Positions 48,540 through 57,810 of a stretch of 64,000 nt of DNA are shown one piece after another. Below the pieces are notes generated by a model that saw only the letters and a program-made list of their open reading frames with translations, searched no databases and was not told the DNA's origin. The translations under genes were made by a program, and so were the position numbers. The stretch comes from Deltaproteobacteria bacterium (GTDB taxonomy: Bacteria > Desulfobacterota > Desulfuromonadia > Geobacterales > Pseudopelobacteraceae), in the NCBI GenBank assembly GCA_021781535.1, contig JAJXWO010000004.1:1-64000 (forward strand), given 5' to 3'. Positions within the stretch are counted from its first letter, which is position 1. Each line of letters starts with the position of its first letter.

Positions 48540-49907
48540 ATGTATATCCGTGATACGATAGCGGCGGTCAGCACCCCTCCTGGTAATGGCGGTATTGGAA
48601 TAATCCGGGTGAGCGGGGATCTGGCCGCAGCAGTCGGAAATACTCTTTTTAAACCTGTTTCTGACGGTGGCCTTGTGAGCCACCGTTTTTCTTTTGGCAC
48701 TATCTGTGATGCGTCAACCGGAGATATTGTTGATGAAGCAATGGCAGTGTATATGCGCGCTCCACGTTCGTATACACGAGAAGATGTTCTCGAAATCCAT
48801 TGTCATGGTGGTTGGCTGGTTGTCGAAAGGGTATTGGCGCTTGTTCTTTCATGCGGCGTTCGGTTGGCTGACCCCGGTGAGTTTACACGGCGTGCGTTTC
48901 TTAATGGTCGTATTGATTTAGTACAGGCTGAAGCGGTCATGGATATTATTGCGTCAAAGAGCGAATCTGCTTTGCAGCTTGCGCAGAGACAGCGTGAGGG
49001 AGTCCTCTCAAAGCGTATCGTTGACATTCGGACCTGTTTACTCCGTGCGCTTGCATTGGTTGAGGCATATATTGATTTTCCTGATGACGATCTTGGAGAA
49101 ACGGATAGTGCCTCCATACTTGCCTCTGTTGGCGAGGCCCGGAGCATCATAGCCGACCTTTTGTTTACATTTGAAGAGGGGCGGGTCATGCGCGACGGTA
49201 TATCAGTCCTGATTGTAGGCAAGCCCAATGCAGGCAAATCTAGTCTGCTTAATTGCCTGTTGAACGAAAACCGAGCGATTGTAACCCATATACCTGGTAC
49301 AACCCGCGACATTATTGAGGAAACGGTAAGTTTTGATGGGTTGTCTGTTCGGTTGCTTGATACGGCTGGTATTCGTCATACGGATGACTTTGTAGAACAG
49401 GAAGGCATTTCGAGAGCATTAGCCAAGATACCTCAGGCGGACCTGATTCTTGCTGTTTTCGATGCTTCCAATGAATTCAGCCGTGAAGATCAGATGATCC
49501 TTGATGCGCTCGGTGACCATAAGGCGATTGCGGTACTTAACAAAACAGATCTTCATCAGCGTTTTGTCTTGCCTTGTGAAGGGCGCTTTGTTGCTCTGGT
49601 TCGCATCGCGGCACTTTCAGGTGATGGAATAAATGTACTCAAACAAACGGTCTGCAAGCAGTTTCTTCACACTTCGGCAGCCGACTCTCGTGAATTTGTA
49701 GCGCTTTCACGGGCTCGTCACCGTGATGCGCTTGTTTCAGCGGAACAGAATCTGCAGCAATTTGCCGGTGGACTGCCGGATAGCAATCTTGAACTGCTGG
49801 CTTTGGATCTTCGCGATGCACTCCAGGTGGTGGGATCGGTCACCGGCCAGACCGCCACAGATGAGGTTCTTGACCTCATATTCTCTTCGTTCTGTATCGG
49901 GAAATGA
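48540..49907 (+). CDS. mnmE: tRNA modification GTPase MnmE
   Basis: A 455-residue GTPase. It has the N-terminal tetrahydrofolate-binding domain ([19 protein letters not shown]), a G domain with [16 protein letters not shown] and NKTD motifs, and the invariant C-terminal FCIGK with catalytic Cys. With MnmG it makes the 5-carboxymethylaminomethyl group on wobble uridines. The partner mnmG follows after a parS site. Confidence 0.98.
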   Translation: MYIRDTIAAVSTPPGNGGIGIIRVSGDLAAAVGNTLFKPVSDGGLVSHRFSFGTICDASTGDIVDEAMAVYMRAPRSYTREDVLEIHCHGGWLVVERVLALVLSCGVRLADPGEFTRRAFLNGRIDLVQAEAVMDIIASKSESALQLAQRQREGVLSKRIVDIRTCLLRALALVEAYIDFPDDDLGETDSASILASVGEARSIIADLLFTFEEGRVMRDGISVLIVGKPNAGKSSLLNCLLNENRAIVTHIPGTTRDIIEETVSFDGLSVRLLDTAGIRHTDDFVEQEGISRALAKIPQADLILAVFDASNEFSREDQMILDALGDHKAIAVLNKTDLHQRFVLPCEGRFVALVRIAALSGDGINVLKQTVCKQFLHTSAADSREFVALSRARHRDALVSAEQNLQQFAGGLPDSNLELLALDLRDALQVVGSVTGQTATDEVLDLIFSSFCIGK

Positions 49908-49912
49908 CCTCA

Positions 49913-49928
49913 TGTTTCACGTGAAACA
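49913..49928. promoter_or_regulatory. parS centromere site 1
   Basis: A perfect 16-bp palindrome TGTTTCACGTGAAACA in the mnmE-mnmG gap. It is identical to the consensus bound by ParB in chromosome segregation, about 4 kb from dnaA. Confidence 0.93.
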
Positions 49929-49956
49929 TGAACGCGGGTAGTGGGCCGCTTTTACT

Positions 49957-51843
49957 ATGATGACCTATGATCAGATATACGACGTAATAGTTGTCGGTGC
50001 TGGGCATGCCGGGTGTGAAGCCGCTCTTGCAGCTGCTCGCATGGGCTGCCGGACTATGCTGTTGACAATCAATCTGGACGCAATTGCACTTATGTCCTGC
50101 AATCCTTCGATTGGAGGATTGGCCAAGGGGCATCTCGTTAAGGAAATTGATGCTCTCGGTGGGGAGATGGCAAAGAACATCGACGCAACCGGCATCCAGT
50201 TTCGAATTCTGAACACAAAAAAAGGGCCTGCAGTTCGTGCTTCGCGAGCCCAGGCAGACAAGCAGCTTTACCGGCTCCACATGAAGCGGGTACTCGAACA
50301 GCAGCAGGATCTCGACCTTAAGCAGGGAGAAGTTACGTCTCTGTATCTTCAGGACGAAGAGCTCCGCGGCGTTGAGTTGCGGTCCGGCATCCGGTACCTG
50401 TCAAAAACGGTTATTATAACTACGGGTACATTCATGCGCGGCCTTATCCACATCGGACTGAACCATTATCCCGGCGGCCGTGCCGGCGATCAACCATCAG
50501 TCGGGCTTTCGGACCAAATGCGGTTACTCGGATTTCGCGTCGGCAGACTTAAGACCGGCACTCCGGCACGACTGGATGCCCGTTCCATTGATTTTTCAAA
50601 ACTGGAAACCCAGTACGGTGATGACCCTCCTCTGCCATTTTCGCTTTCCACGAGCAGGATTGTCATGCCTCAAATTCCCTGCCATATCGCGTATACAAAT
50701 CAGCGTTCACATGACATTATCCGCTCCGGCCTGGATCGGTCGCCGTTATATTCCGGCATCATTGAGGGTGTTGGACCTCGCTACTGTCCATCAATAGAAG
50801 ACAAGGTCGTGCGCTTTCCTGACAAGGACCGCCACCAGACATTTATTGAGCCGGAAGGACTTGATACAATAGAGGTTTATCCGAGTGGCATGTCAACGTC
50901 ATTACCGATAGACATCCAAATAGCCTTTTACCGATCGATCGTTGGTCTTGAACGCGTTGAAATAATGCGTCCGGCATATGCAATTGAATATGATTATGTT
51001 GATCCGATTCAGCTGCATAGCTCCCTTGAAACGAAAACGATTGCAAATTTGTATCATGCCGGCCAGATTAATGGCACTTCCGGTTATGAGGAGGCTGCCG
51101 GCCAGGGGCTTATTGCCGGCATCAATGCCGCCCTCCGGGTGAAGGGGCGTGACCCGCTTGTGCTAACGAGAAGCCAGGCCTATATTGGTGTCATGATTGA
51201 TGATCTGGTGACGCTTGGTACACAAGAGCCGTATCGTATGTTCACATCACGGGCTGAATATCGGCTGTTATTGCGCGAGGACAATGCTGATTTGCGCCTG
51301 CGGGACATCGGATATCAGCTTGGCCTGGTGCCAGAAACGGAATACGCACGGTTTAGTGAAAAACGGGATATGATTGCCAGGGAGTTGGAGCGTATTGCGG
51401 ATACCCGCTTGATACATTCTGCCGAACAGGTTGAAGTGCTGTCCCGTCGCGGGCTTGCGGATATCCAGAAGGGCACGACACTGGAGCATCTGCTCAAGCG
51501 GTCCGATATCAATTATACCGATCTGGCTGAGCTGGACACTGTTTCACGTGAAACATCTGCAGAAATACGTGAACAGGTTGAAATACAGACAAAATATAGG
51601 GGCTATATTGATCGCCAGTTGGAGCAGGTAGAGCAATCGAAAAAGTTAGAATCAACATGTATTCCTGAAAACCTGGATTATGCGTCAATCAAAAGCCTGA
51701 CAACAGAAGTTCGTGAAAAGCTCGTTAAGAACAGGCCTGACACTCTTGGCCAGGCATCGCGAATACCCGGCATTACACCGGCAGCCATTTCAATATTGTC
51801 GATTGCCTTGAAGTCTGCTTCCTGGAAAGGACTTGCAGAATAA
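49957..51843 (+). CDS. mnmG: tRNA uridine-5-carboxymethylaminomethyl modification enzyme MnmG
   Basis: A 628-residue FAD enzyme, partner of MnmE. The dinucleotide motif is VVGAGHAGCEAALAAARMG, and SCNPSIGGLAKGHLVKEIDALGG and GTFMRGLIHIG are typical. The C-terminal helical MnmE-binding domain is complete. A second parS palindrome lies inside the coding region at codons for DTVSRET. Its stop overlaps the rsmG start by one base (TAATG). Confidence 0.98.
   Translation: MMTYDQIYDVIVVGAGHAGCEAALAAARMGCRTMLLTINLDAIALMSCNPSIGGLAKGHLVKEIDALGGEMAKNIDATGIQFRILNTKKGPAVRASRAQADKQLYRLHMKRVLEQQQDLDLKQGEVTSLYLQDEELRGVELRSGIRYLSKTVIITTGTFMRGLIHIGLNHYPGGRAGDQPSVGLSDQMRLLGFRVGRLKTGTPARLDARSIDFSKLETQYGDDPPLPFSLSTSRIVMPQIPCHIAYTNQRSHDIIRSGLDRSPLYSGIIEGVGPRYCPSIEDKVVRFPDKDRHQTFIEPEGLDTIEVYPSGMSTSLPIDIQIAFYRSIVGLERVEIMRPAYAIEYDYVDPIQLHSSLETKTIANLYHAGQINGTSGYEEAAGQGLIAGINAALRVKGRDPLVLTRSQAYIGVMIDDLVTLGTQEPYRMFTSRAEYRLLLREDNADLRLRDIGYQLGLVPETEYARFSEKRDMIARELERIADTRLIHSAEQVEVLSRRGLADIQKGTTLEHLLKRSDINYTDLAELDTVSRETSAEIREQVEIQTKYRGYIDRQLEQVEQSKKLESTCIPENLDYASIKSLTTEVREKLVKNRPDTLGQASRIPGITPAAISILSIALKSASWKGLAE
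51540..51555. promoter_or_regulatory. parS centromere site 2, inside mnmG
   Basis: A second perfect TGTTTCACGTGAAACA, 1,627 bases from the first and embedded in frame in mnmG. Two exact 16-mers so close together near the origin are not expected by chance. Confidence 0.92.
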
Positions 51844-52505
51844 TGGGCTCGGTAATACGTGATATACTGGGGCTAGAGACGTCGTCAATACCGCTGGCAC
51901 TTTCGAACCACGAGGTTGAGTTGTTTGAAAGCTATGCTGCAGAGCTTAAAAAATGGAATAAAAAGGTTAATCTGACCGCGATAACAAAAGACAATGAGAT
52001 TGCAATCAAGCATTTTGTTGACTCACTCAGTCTTGTTCCATATATATCCGGTTGTGATCATCTGCTTGATATCGGGTCGGGTGCCGGCCTTCCAATAATT
52101 CCATTGAAAATAATCCGGCCTGAGATACCGATGGTGTCTGTCGATGCTGTTGCAAAAAAGATTCATTTTCAACGACATATTATTCGTCTCCTTGAATTGC
52201 AAAACATTGAAGCGATTCATGCGCGAATTGAAGATCTCCATGCGACCCATCGTCACATGTTCAGCGTTATTACATCGCGAGCGTTTACCCGGCTTGACCG
52301 GTTCGTGTCCTTGGCGGCGCCGCTGCTTTCCGAGAGTGGTGTGTTGATCGCCATGAAAGGGGGCCACGCCGAGGGAGAAATTGCTGCCAGTGATGAGGCC
52401 TTTACGGCCGATGGCTTTGTCGTCACATCGGTACAGCGTTACACATTGCCGCAAAACATGGGCGAGCGGGTTTTGACATTTTTAAAACGGAGCAAAGCTG
52501 CATAG
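51843..52505 (+). CDS. rsmG: 16S rRNA (guanine-527-N7) methyltransferase
   Basis: A 220-residue class I methyltransferase (GidB). Motif strings are WNKKVNLTAIT, HFVDSLSLVP, LLDIGSGAGLPIIPLKI and FSVITSRAFTRLD. It is translationally coupled to mnmG, as is usual. The parA-parB pair that commonly follows rsmG near origins is not present here. Confidence 0.97.
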   Translation: MGSVIRDILGLETSSIPLALSNHEVELFESYAAELKKWNKKVNLTAITKDNEIAIKHFVDSLSLVPYISGCDHLLDIGSGAGLPIIPLKIIRPEIPMVSVDAVAKKIHFQRHIIRLLELQNIEAIHARIEDLHATHRHMFSVITSRAFTRLDRFVSLAAPLLSESGVLIAMKGGHAEGEIAASDEAFTADGFVVTSVQRYTLPQNMGERVLTFLKRSKAA

Positions 52506-52511
52506 AATAAG

Positions 52512-52549
52512 GGCTCAGAAGGTGGTGCTTCAAAAATTGCTTCTGAGCC
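52512..52549 (+). terminator. Long inverted repeat after rsmG
   Basis: A perfect 10-bp stem GGCTCAGAAG / CTTCTGAGCC with an 18-base loop, 6 bases past the rsmG stop. No T-run follows, so it is an imperfect intrinsic terminator or an RNA-stabilising hairpin. The 190 bases to the next gene show nothing else. Confidence 0.5.
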
Positions 52550-52740
52550 GCAAACGTGTTACCTGAAATAGTTCGGCATGGATAAATCGTAATTTAGCGT
52601 CCTGTGCGTTTTTTGGGCTTTTACGGCCAAAGATTATGTTTTTGACTTGAATTTACCGAGAATAAGTTGCAGATGAATAGAATCTGCTCTAGAGTGAACC
52701 ATTCAAGGTGTCAATACGTGTCAAGAGGGTATAACGGCAA

Positions 52741-53142
52741 ATGAACGTCAGAATATATTACGAGGACACTGATGCCGGTGGCGTTGTATATCATACCAAT
52801 TACATTAAATATATGGAACGCGCGCGAACGGAATATTTTCGCGATCACGGTTTTCTTGTGGCGGAGCTTGCCCGCGCTGGTTTTGTGTTCCCGGTTGTAA
52901 AACTGGATATTGATTTTAAGTCCCCAGCTCTTCATGATGATCTTCTTTCAGTTATGACAACTCCAGTGCGTGTTGGCGGATCATCCGTTACGCTCTGTCA
53001 AAAAATAGTACGGGTAAGCGACGATAAACTGCTGGTTCAGGGAATGGTTACTCTTGCTTGTATAAGCCCGACCTTCAAAGCACGGCGAATACCGCTGGAA
53101 ATTCGCACCATGCTCGAAACAGAACTTGATACCGCCGAATGA
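52741..53142 (+). CDS. ybgC: Acyl-CoA thioesterase YbgC
   Basis: A 133-residue hotdog thioesterase with the canonical signature YYEDTDAGGVVYHTNYIKYMERAR, including the catalytic Asp and the His. YbgC proteins usually lie in tol-pal operons and act on short or acyl-ACP thioesters; here it precedes mqnC by 19 bases. It is the housekeeping-like counterpart of the thioesterase at 14455-14877. Confidence 0.92.
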   Translation: MNVRIYYEDTDAGGVVYHTNYIKYMERARTEYFRDHGFLVAELARAGFVFPVVKLDIDFKSPALHDDLLSVMTTPVRVGGSSVTLCQKIVRVSDDKLLVQGMVTLACISPTFKARRIPLEIRTMLETELDTAE

Positions 53143-53161
53143 AAATAATCAGGATTGAGTT

Positions 53162-54214
53162 ATGAAAAAAACAGATGCTGAGAGAATTGATCGTACAGCG
53201 GCTCTTGCTTTTTTTGTGAGAGAGGATCTCCTGGCTCTCGGGAAGAACGCCGACCAAATCAGGCGGAAACTTCATCCTGACAATATTGTTACGTTTGTAG
53301 TTGATCGTAATATAAACTATACTAATATATGTGACTCGAAATGTTCATTTTGTGCTTTTTACCGAACGAAAGATGCTGAAGATGCGTACATTTTAACCCG
53401 TGAGCAGATTTACGAAAAGATAGCCGAACTTGTGGCTCAGGGAGGAACCCAGCTGCTGATGCAGGGCGGGCTTAACCCGGACCTGAAAATTGGTTATTTT
53501 GAAGAACTCTTCAGAGAAATAAAGAAGCGCTTTCCGGCAGTACAGAACCACTCCCTCTCTCCGGCGGAAGTGACATGTATTGCAGCCAATTCGTCACTGA
53601 CACTCGATGAAACGCTGGTACGTCTCAAGAATGCCGGTCTCGACTCGATTCCGGGAGGCGGGGCGGAGATCCTGGTTGATGAGGTGCGCACCAAAATATC
53701 TCCCAAAAAAATCGGCTGGAGGCAGTGGGGCGAGGTAATGCTTAAGGCGGCCCGCCTTGGCATGCCGACAACGGCCACGATGATGTTTGGGAGCAGTGAA
53801 ACAGCGGAAGATATTGTTGAACATCTGTTCCGGATACGCGAAATTCAGGACCAGGGAGGCTCTTTTACGGCTTTTATTCCCTGGACCTACCAACCCGGTA
53901 ATACGGAGCTGGGTGGGATTACAGCCACCGGTGTCGATTATTTGAAGGTACTTGCGCTATCGCGGATCGTATTGGATAATATCCCCAACATTCAGGCCAG
54001 TTGGGTCACTCAAGGCGCAAAAATGGCCTCGGTGGCCCTCTTTTTCGGAGCTAACGATCTGGGCGGCACAATGCTGGAAGAAAATGTTGTTGCTGCGGCG
54101 GGCTGCAGTTTCTGCATGTCACAAGAAGAAATGATCACTCTGATACACGGCGCCGGATTTCGGGCGGCGCAGCGTACCACGACATATTCAATTATTAGGG
54201 AGTTTCCGGTTTGA
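53162..54214 (+). CDS. mqnC: Cyclic dehypoxanthinyl futalosine synthase
   Basis: A 350-residue radical SAM enzyme of the futalosine route to menaquinone. The cluster motif is C57-x3-C61-x2-C64 (CDSKCSFCAFYR). GGLNPDLKI is shared with MqnE, but the C-terminal GANDLGGTMLEENVVAAAG is of MqnC type. It converts dehypoxanthine futalosine to the cyclic form. Menaquinone is the expected respiratory quinone of this anaerobe. Its stop overlaps the TTG start of rnd. Confidence 0.93.
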   Translation: MKKTDAERIDRTAALAFFVREDLLALGKNADQIRRKLHPDNIVTFVVDRNINYTNICDSKCSFCAFYRTKDAEDAYILTREQIYEKIAELVAQGGTQLLMQGGLNPDLKIGYFEELFREIKKRFPAVQNHSLSPAEVTCIAANSSLTLDETLVRLKNAGLDSIPGGGAEILVDEVRTKISPKKIGWRQWGEVMLKAARLGMPTTATMMFGSSETAEDIVEHLFRIREIQDQGGSFTAFIPWTYQPGNTELGGITATGVDYLKVLALSRIVLDNIPNIQASWVTQGAKMASVALFFGANDLGGTMLEENVVAAAGCSFCMSQEEMITLIHGAGFRAAQRTTTYSIIREFPV

Positions 54215-55359
54215 GTTCTTTCCATAGGCAGGCTGGAACCTGCGAAATAATTACCACCACGGCGCGCTTAGACGAAATTGCTGCTATACTCTCGCAGCAG
54301 ACAGAAATTGCTGTTGATCTGGAGATGGATTCTCTCCATCACTATCGTGAAAAGGTCTGTCTTGTCCAGGTATCAACCCGTCACCAGAGCTGGTTGATAG
54401 ACCCGCTTGCGCTGCCAACCCTTTCTCCGCTGGCAGCTCCGCTTGCGAATCCGGATATTGTCGTTGTTATGCATGGGGCTGATTATGACATCCGTTCATT
54501 GCATAGAGACTTTGGCATCGAGGTTTCGAATCTGTTTGATACCATGATTGCCGCACGATTTCTGAATATTGCGGAGTTTGGTCTGGCGGCACTTCTTAAG
54601 ATGCGTTTCGGAATTGAATTGGATAAAAAATATCAGAAGGCTGATTGGAGCAAACGCCCCTTAAGCCGTGAGATGTGTGCGTATGCGGTTGCGGACACAT
54701 CGGATCTGCTCCCCTTATATGATCAATTCCGGGTAGAGTTGGAACAAAAGGGCCGTTTCACATGGCTTGAAGAAGAGTGCCGGCTGATCTGTCAGGCGCG
54801 GGTAACTGAAAAAGGTGGTCCGTTATTTCTTTATTGCAAAGGTGCCAGCAAGTTGAGAGGGCATAGTCTGGCAATTCTGGAAGAATTGCTGCAGCTTCGG
54901 GATCGTCAGTCAGAACTCCTGGATCGGCCACCATTCAAAGTCTTGTCAGCTGATACCCTGATTGAAATAGCGGAGAGCAAACCTCGTTCGCTCCATGAGC
55001 TGTCACTTGTCAAGGGTATGACATCGGGTCAGCTTCAGCGGCATGGCGCTGGAATATTGGCTGCAGTTGAACATGGATTGACAACTCCTGAAAGCAGACT
55101 CCCCAGTTTCCCGCGCAACGGGAAAAAAGAGGTACAGGAACGGGTCAAGGAACGCTTGAAAAATCTTAAAACATGGCGGGAAAAATACAGTCTCGATCTG
55201 GGGCTTGATCCCGGTGTTATGGCCCCCAACTGGTTGTTGGAAGCGGTTGCCGATACTCAGAATGGGGTAAAGGAAGAGCTCGACGGCATACCCGGCATGA
55301 GGGAGTGGCAAAAGGGGCTCTTCAGTAAAGAGCTGATGCGCATACTTGCAATGGCCTAA
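54211..55359 (+). CDS. rnd: Ribonuclease D
   Basis: A 382-residue 3'-5' exoribonuclease. DEDD exonuclease motifs are VDLEMDSLHHY, MHGADYDIRSL and CAYAVADTSDLLPLY, followed by a C-terminal HRDC domain (about residues 210-290). The start TTG at 54211 shares bases with the mqnC stop (TTGA). The role is 3' processing of stable RNAs. It is followed after 4 bases by the gsp genes. Confidence 0.94.
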   Translation: MSSFHRQAGTCEIITTTARLDEIAAILSQQTEIAVDLEMDSLHHYREKVCLVQVSTRHQSWLIDPLALPTLSPLAAPLANPDIVVVMHGADYDIRSLHRDFGIEVSNLFDTMIAARFLNIAEFGLAALLKMRFGIELDKKYQKADWSKRPLSREMCAYAVADTSDLLPLYDQFRVELEQKGRFTWLEEECRLICQARVTEKGGPLFLYCKGASKLRGHSLAILEELLQLRDRQSELLDRPPFKVLSADTLIEIAESKPRSLHELSLVKGMTSGQLQRHGAGILAAVEHGLTTPESRLPSFPRNGKKEVQERVKERLKNLKTWREKYSLDLGLDPGVMAPNWLLEAVADTQNGVKEELDGIPGMREWQKGLFSKELMRILAMA

Positions 55360-55363
55360 GCTG

Positions 55364-55918
55364 ATGAGACGCGCTCCTGACATTGGTTCGGATGCACCAC
55401 GACTGTATCGGAAAAACCGTATTCAGGCAGGTTTTACACTGATCGAGATTATGGTGGTATTGGCCATTATCAGTATGGTGATGCTGCTTGTCATCCCGCG
55501 CCTCCCCTCGTCAGACCAGGAAAACCTGAAGATATCCGCCCAGACGCTGACCTCGACCCTTCGTTACATTCAAGAGAGGGCGGCCACTTCTCAAACCGGA
55601 TATTATCTTACTCTGGAACCGGGAACGGATTCAGTAAAGATTTATGAGATCGGTGCGGATGGGAGCGGTAAGGAGCCCTCAGACCCTTTTTTGCAGAAAC
55701 AACCGGTTAAAGAGGGGATAATAGTCGCAGACGTGAGTATACCGCGGTTGGGTAAAGTCAGTGATGGTCAGGTGCGACTCGATGTTGGTCCCGCGGGCGT
55801 GCGAGACTTTGTCGTCATTCATCTGCGTTCTGCTGCGGGAAAGTTCTGGACTGTTATGGCTTTTCCATCGGGTGGCAAGGTTAAGGAGTACGAAGGAAAT
55901 TTAGAGGCTCCTCCATGA
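55364..55918 (+). CDS. gspH: Type II secretion minor pseudopilin GspH
   Basis: A 184-residue pseudopilin. The prepilin cleavage site and helix QAG|FTLIEIMVVLAII begin near residue 24 after a long basic leader; the GspH-type C-terminal domain is beta-rich. ATG at 55364 is preferred over 55346, which lies inside rnd. It assembles at the pseudopilus tip. First gene of a compact gspH-N block with 4-base overlaps. Confidence 0.88.
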   Translation: MRRAPDIGSDAPRLYRKNRIQAGFTLIEIMVVLAIISMVMLLVIPRLPSSDQENLKISAQTLTSTLRYIQERAATSQTGYYLTLEPGTDSVKIYEIGADGSGKEPSDPFLQKQPVKEGIIVADVSIPRLGKVSDGQVRLDVGPAGVRDFVVIHLRSAAGKFWTVMAFPSGGKVKEYEGNLEAPP

Positions 55919-56247
55919 GAGGATTTACGCTTCTTGAAGTAATGGTGTCCCTGGCGATCATGGCGAGCGTTATTCTGACCCTGCTGGGATCAGTTAATTA
56001 CCACCTCGGAATCATTGCCAATGAACGCGATAGAACCACTCTGACGCTGCTGGCCCGCTATCGGATAGACGAATTGGCACAGACCCCTGCCAAAGGTGAA
56101 GGAACGTTTGCTCCTGAACATCCTGAACTGAGTTGGAAAGCGGATATACAGCCTTCAGATCTGCCCGGCCTGCAGAAACTTGTTGTCACGGTGCGGCGTG
56201 GCAGTGATGGCAAGGAGGAATCGCTTGTCAGCTTTTTCGCGAAATAG
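55915..56247 (+). CDS. gspI: Type II secretion minor pseudopilin GspI
   Basis: A 110-residue pseudopilin with a very short leader: the protein begins MRG|FTLLEVMVSLAIM, so the prepilin peptidase site is at residue 3. GspI normally nucleates the tip with GspJ and GspK. Its ATG overlaps the gspH stop (ATGA). Confidence 0.88.
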   Translation: MRGFTLLEVMVSLAIMASVILTLLGSVNYHLGIIANERDRTTLTLLARYRIDELAQTPAKGEGTFAPEHPELSWKADIQPSDLPGLQKLVVTVRRGSDGKEESLVSFFAK

Positions 56248-56842
56248 CGGTTTTACACTCCTGGAAGTACTGATAGCGGTAGTTTTGCTTGGCATACTCA
56301 CCGCAGCGCTTTATGGCAGTTACTTTACCGTCATACGGGCGAGGGATCGCGCTTCAAGCGGGATGGAATCTCGGCGGGAGCTGGGAGCTACCCTTGATTT
56401 GATCCGCCGCGAAATATCGTCTGCCGAGTTTAACCGCAACGATAAGCGACTCCGGTTTGTGGTGGAAGACCGTGACAATTTTGGAGTCCAGTCATCGACC
56501 CTGGAGTTGACGACACTGGCGCCGCCTGATGGACAGGGCCGTAGCGAGTCAGGTATCGTTACCGTCAGGTACCAGATTGACGTGAAAGATAAAAAAAGCA
56601 TCCTGTCACGCCAGGAAAAGGATCTTTTTTCCGAAGAGACGACGGTTCCCGCCTATCCACAAATGGACCAAATCAGCTCCTTTCTGGTGGAGTGTTATGA
56701 CGGGTCCAAGTGGGTTAAGAGTTGGGATACCGCCATAAACAATAAGTTGCCTGCACGTGTGCGGGTGACCGTGCAGATTGAGGAGGAGGGGAAACCGGTA
56801 CCATTTGCGATGCTTTCTGTCCCGCGGGTGAGCGGCCTATGA
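56225..56842 (+). CDS. gspJ: Type II secretion minor pseudopilin GspJ (TTG start)
   Basis: A 205-residue pseudopilin with the cleavage site NSG|FTLLEVLIAVVLLG. The start is TTG at 56225, because AAGGAGG lies 6 bases upstream; the in-frame ATG at 56207 lacks such a site. It overlaps gspI by 23 bases. The C-terminal domain is longer than in GspI, as usual for GspJ. Confidence 0.87.
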   Translation: MSAFSRNSGFTLLEVLIAVVLLGILTAALYGSYFTVIRARDRASSGMESRRELGATLDLIRREISSAEFNRNDKRLRFVVEDRDNFGVQSSTLELTTLAPPDGQGRSESGIVTVRYQIDVKDKKSILSRQEKDLFSEETTVPAYPQMDQISSFLVECYDGSKWVKSWDTAINNKLPARVRVTVQIEEEGKPVPFAMLSVPRVSGL

Positions 56843-57771
56843 TGGGACGGCTGAAAAATGAATCCGGCTTTGCGCTGATTTTAACATTGGTTGTAACGGC
56901 GTTGATGGTTGCAATAGTGGTCGAGATGATCCATCAGGTGTATGTTGATACTTCAATCAGCCGCGGATTTCGTGATGGACAGCAGGCTTCACTACTCGCT
57001 GAATCAGGCGTGACGGGAGCTGCGAAACTTTTACAGATGGGGCTCTCCGGCCGTTCCTATACATCGCTGTCCGACAGCTGGGCAGCTCCTCTCAAGCTGG
57101 ATGACGATGCCGGTTCGCTGGAAATTACAATCAGCGATGAAAGTGGTAAAATTAACATTAATGGTTTGGTTCAACAGAATGGAGAATATGAACCATTCAC
57201 ACTGAGTGTGTTGAAGCGGCTCGGTACGCGACTGCAGCTGCCGGAAGAAATCTGGAGTTCAGTAGCGGATTGGATTGACACGGATGATCTTCCCCGTTCC
57301 GGTGGTGCTGAAACACCCTATTACCGCACGATGAAACCGGCGTATAACGCGCGCAACGGTGCCCTGATGACGCTGACGGAATTGTCGCTGGTCAAGGGGG
57401 TTACGCCCGAGATGGTTGGTCAGCTGCGGCCGTGGCTGACCATATTTTCAAATCAGGCCGGCTCGCCGTTAGCATTAGTCAATATAAATACAGCACCGAA
57501 AGAGGTCCTGGAGGCGCTGGACGATCGTATTGATGACCGGATGGCAGAGCGGATCATGGAAGAACGGCGTTTGCAGCCGTTCAAATCGACGGGGGAACTT
57601 GCGCGGGTACCCGGGATGGAAACGATTATCGGGAATCTGCTAGCCCATATAACCGTCAAAGGTGATATTTTTAAAATTACCGCCGTGGCCAGAGTGAAGG
57701 ATACCGCCCGGACGGTTGAGGCTGTTGCGCGCTTGTCAGGCGGCACGTTTTTGTCATGGCAGGAATACTGA
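56839..57771 (+). CDS. gspK: Type II secretion minor pseudopilin GspK
   Basis: A 310-residue pseudopilin, the largest of the tip. The N-terminal helix after the leader is ESG|FALILTLVVTALMVAIV, with the variant FALI instead of FTLIE, characteristic of GspK. The periplasmic domain has helix-hairpin-helix-like repeats (VNINTAPKEVLEAL). ATGA overlap with gspJ. Confidence 0.9.
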   Translation: MMGRLKNESGFALILTLVVTALMVAIVVEMIHQVYVDTSISRGFRDGQQASLLAESGVTGAAKLLQMGLSGRSYTSLSDSWAAPLKLDDDAGSLEITISDESGKININGLVQQNGEYEPFTLSVLKRLGTRLQLPEEIWSSVADWIDTDDLPRSGGAETPYYRTMKPAYNARNGALMTLTELSLVKGVTPEMVGQLRPWLTIFSNQAGSPLALVNINTAPKEVLEALDDRIDDRMAERIMEERRLQPFKSTGELARVPGMETIIGNLLAHITVKGDIFKITAVARVKDTARTVEAVARLSGGTFLSWQEY

Positions 57772-57810
57772 GAACAGAACACATTACAGCAGGTGAGGGT
57801 ACAGCGTACC

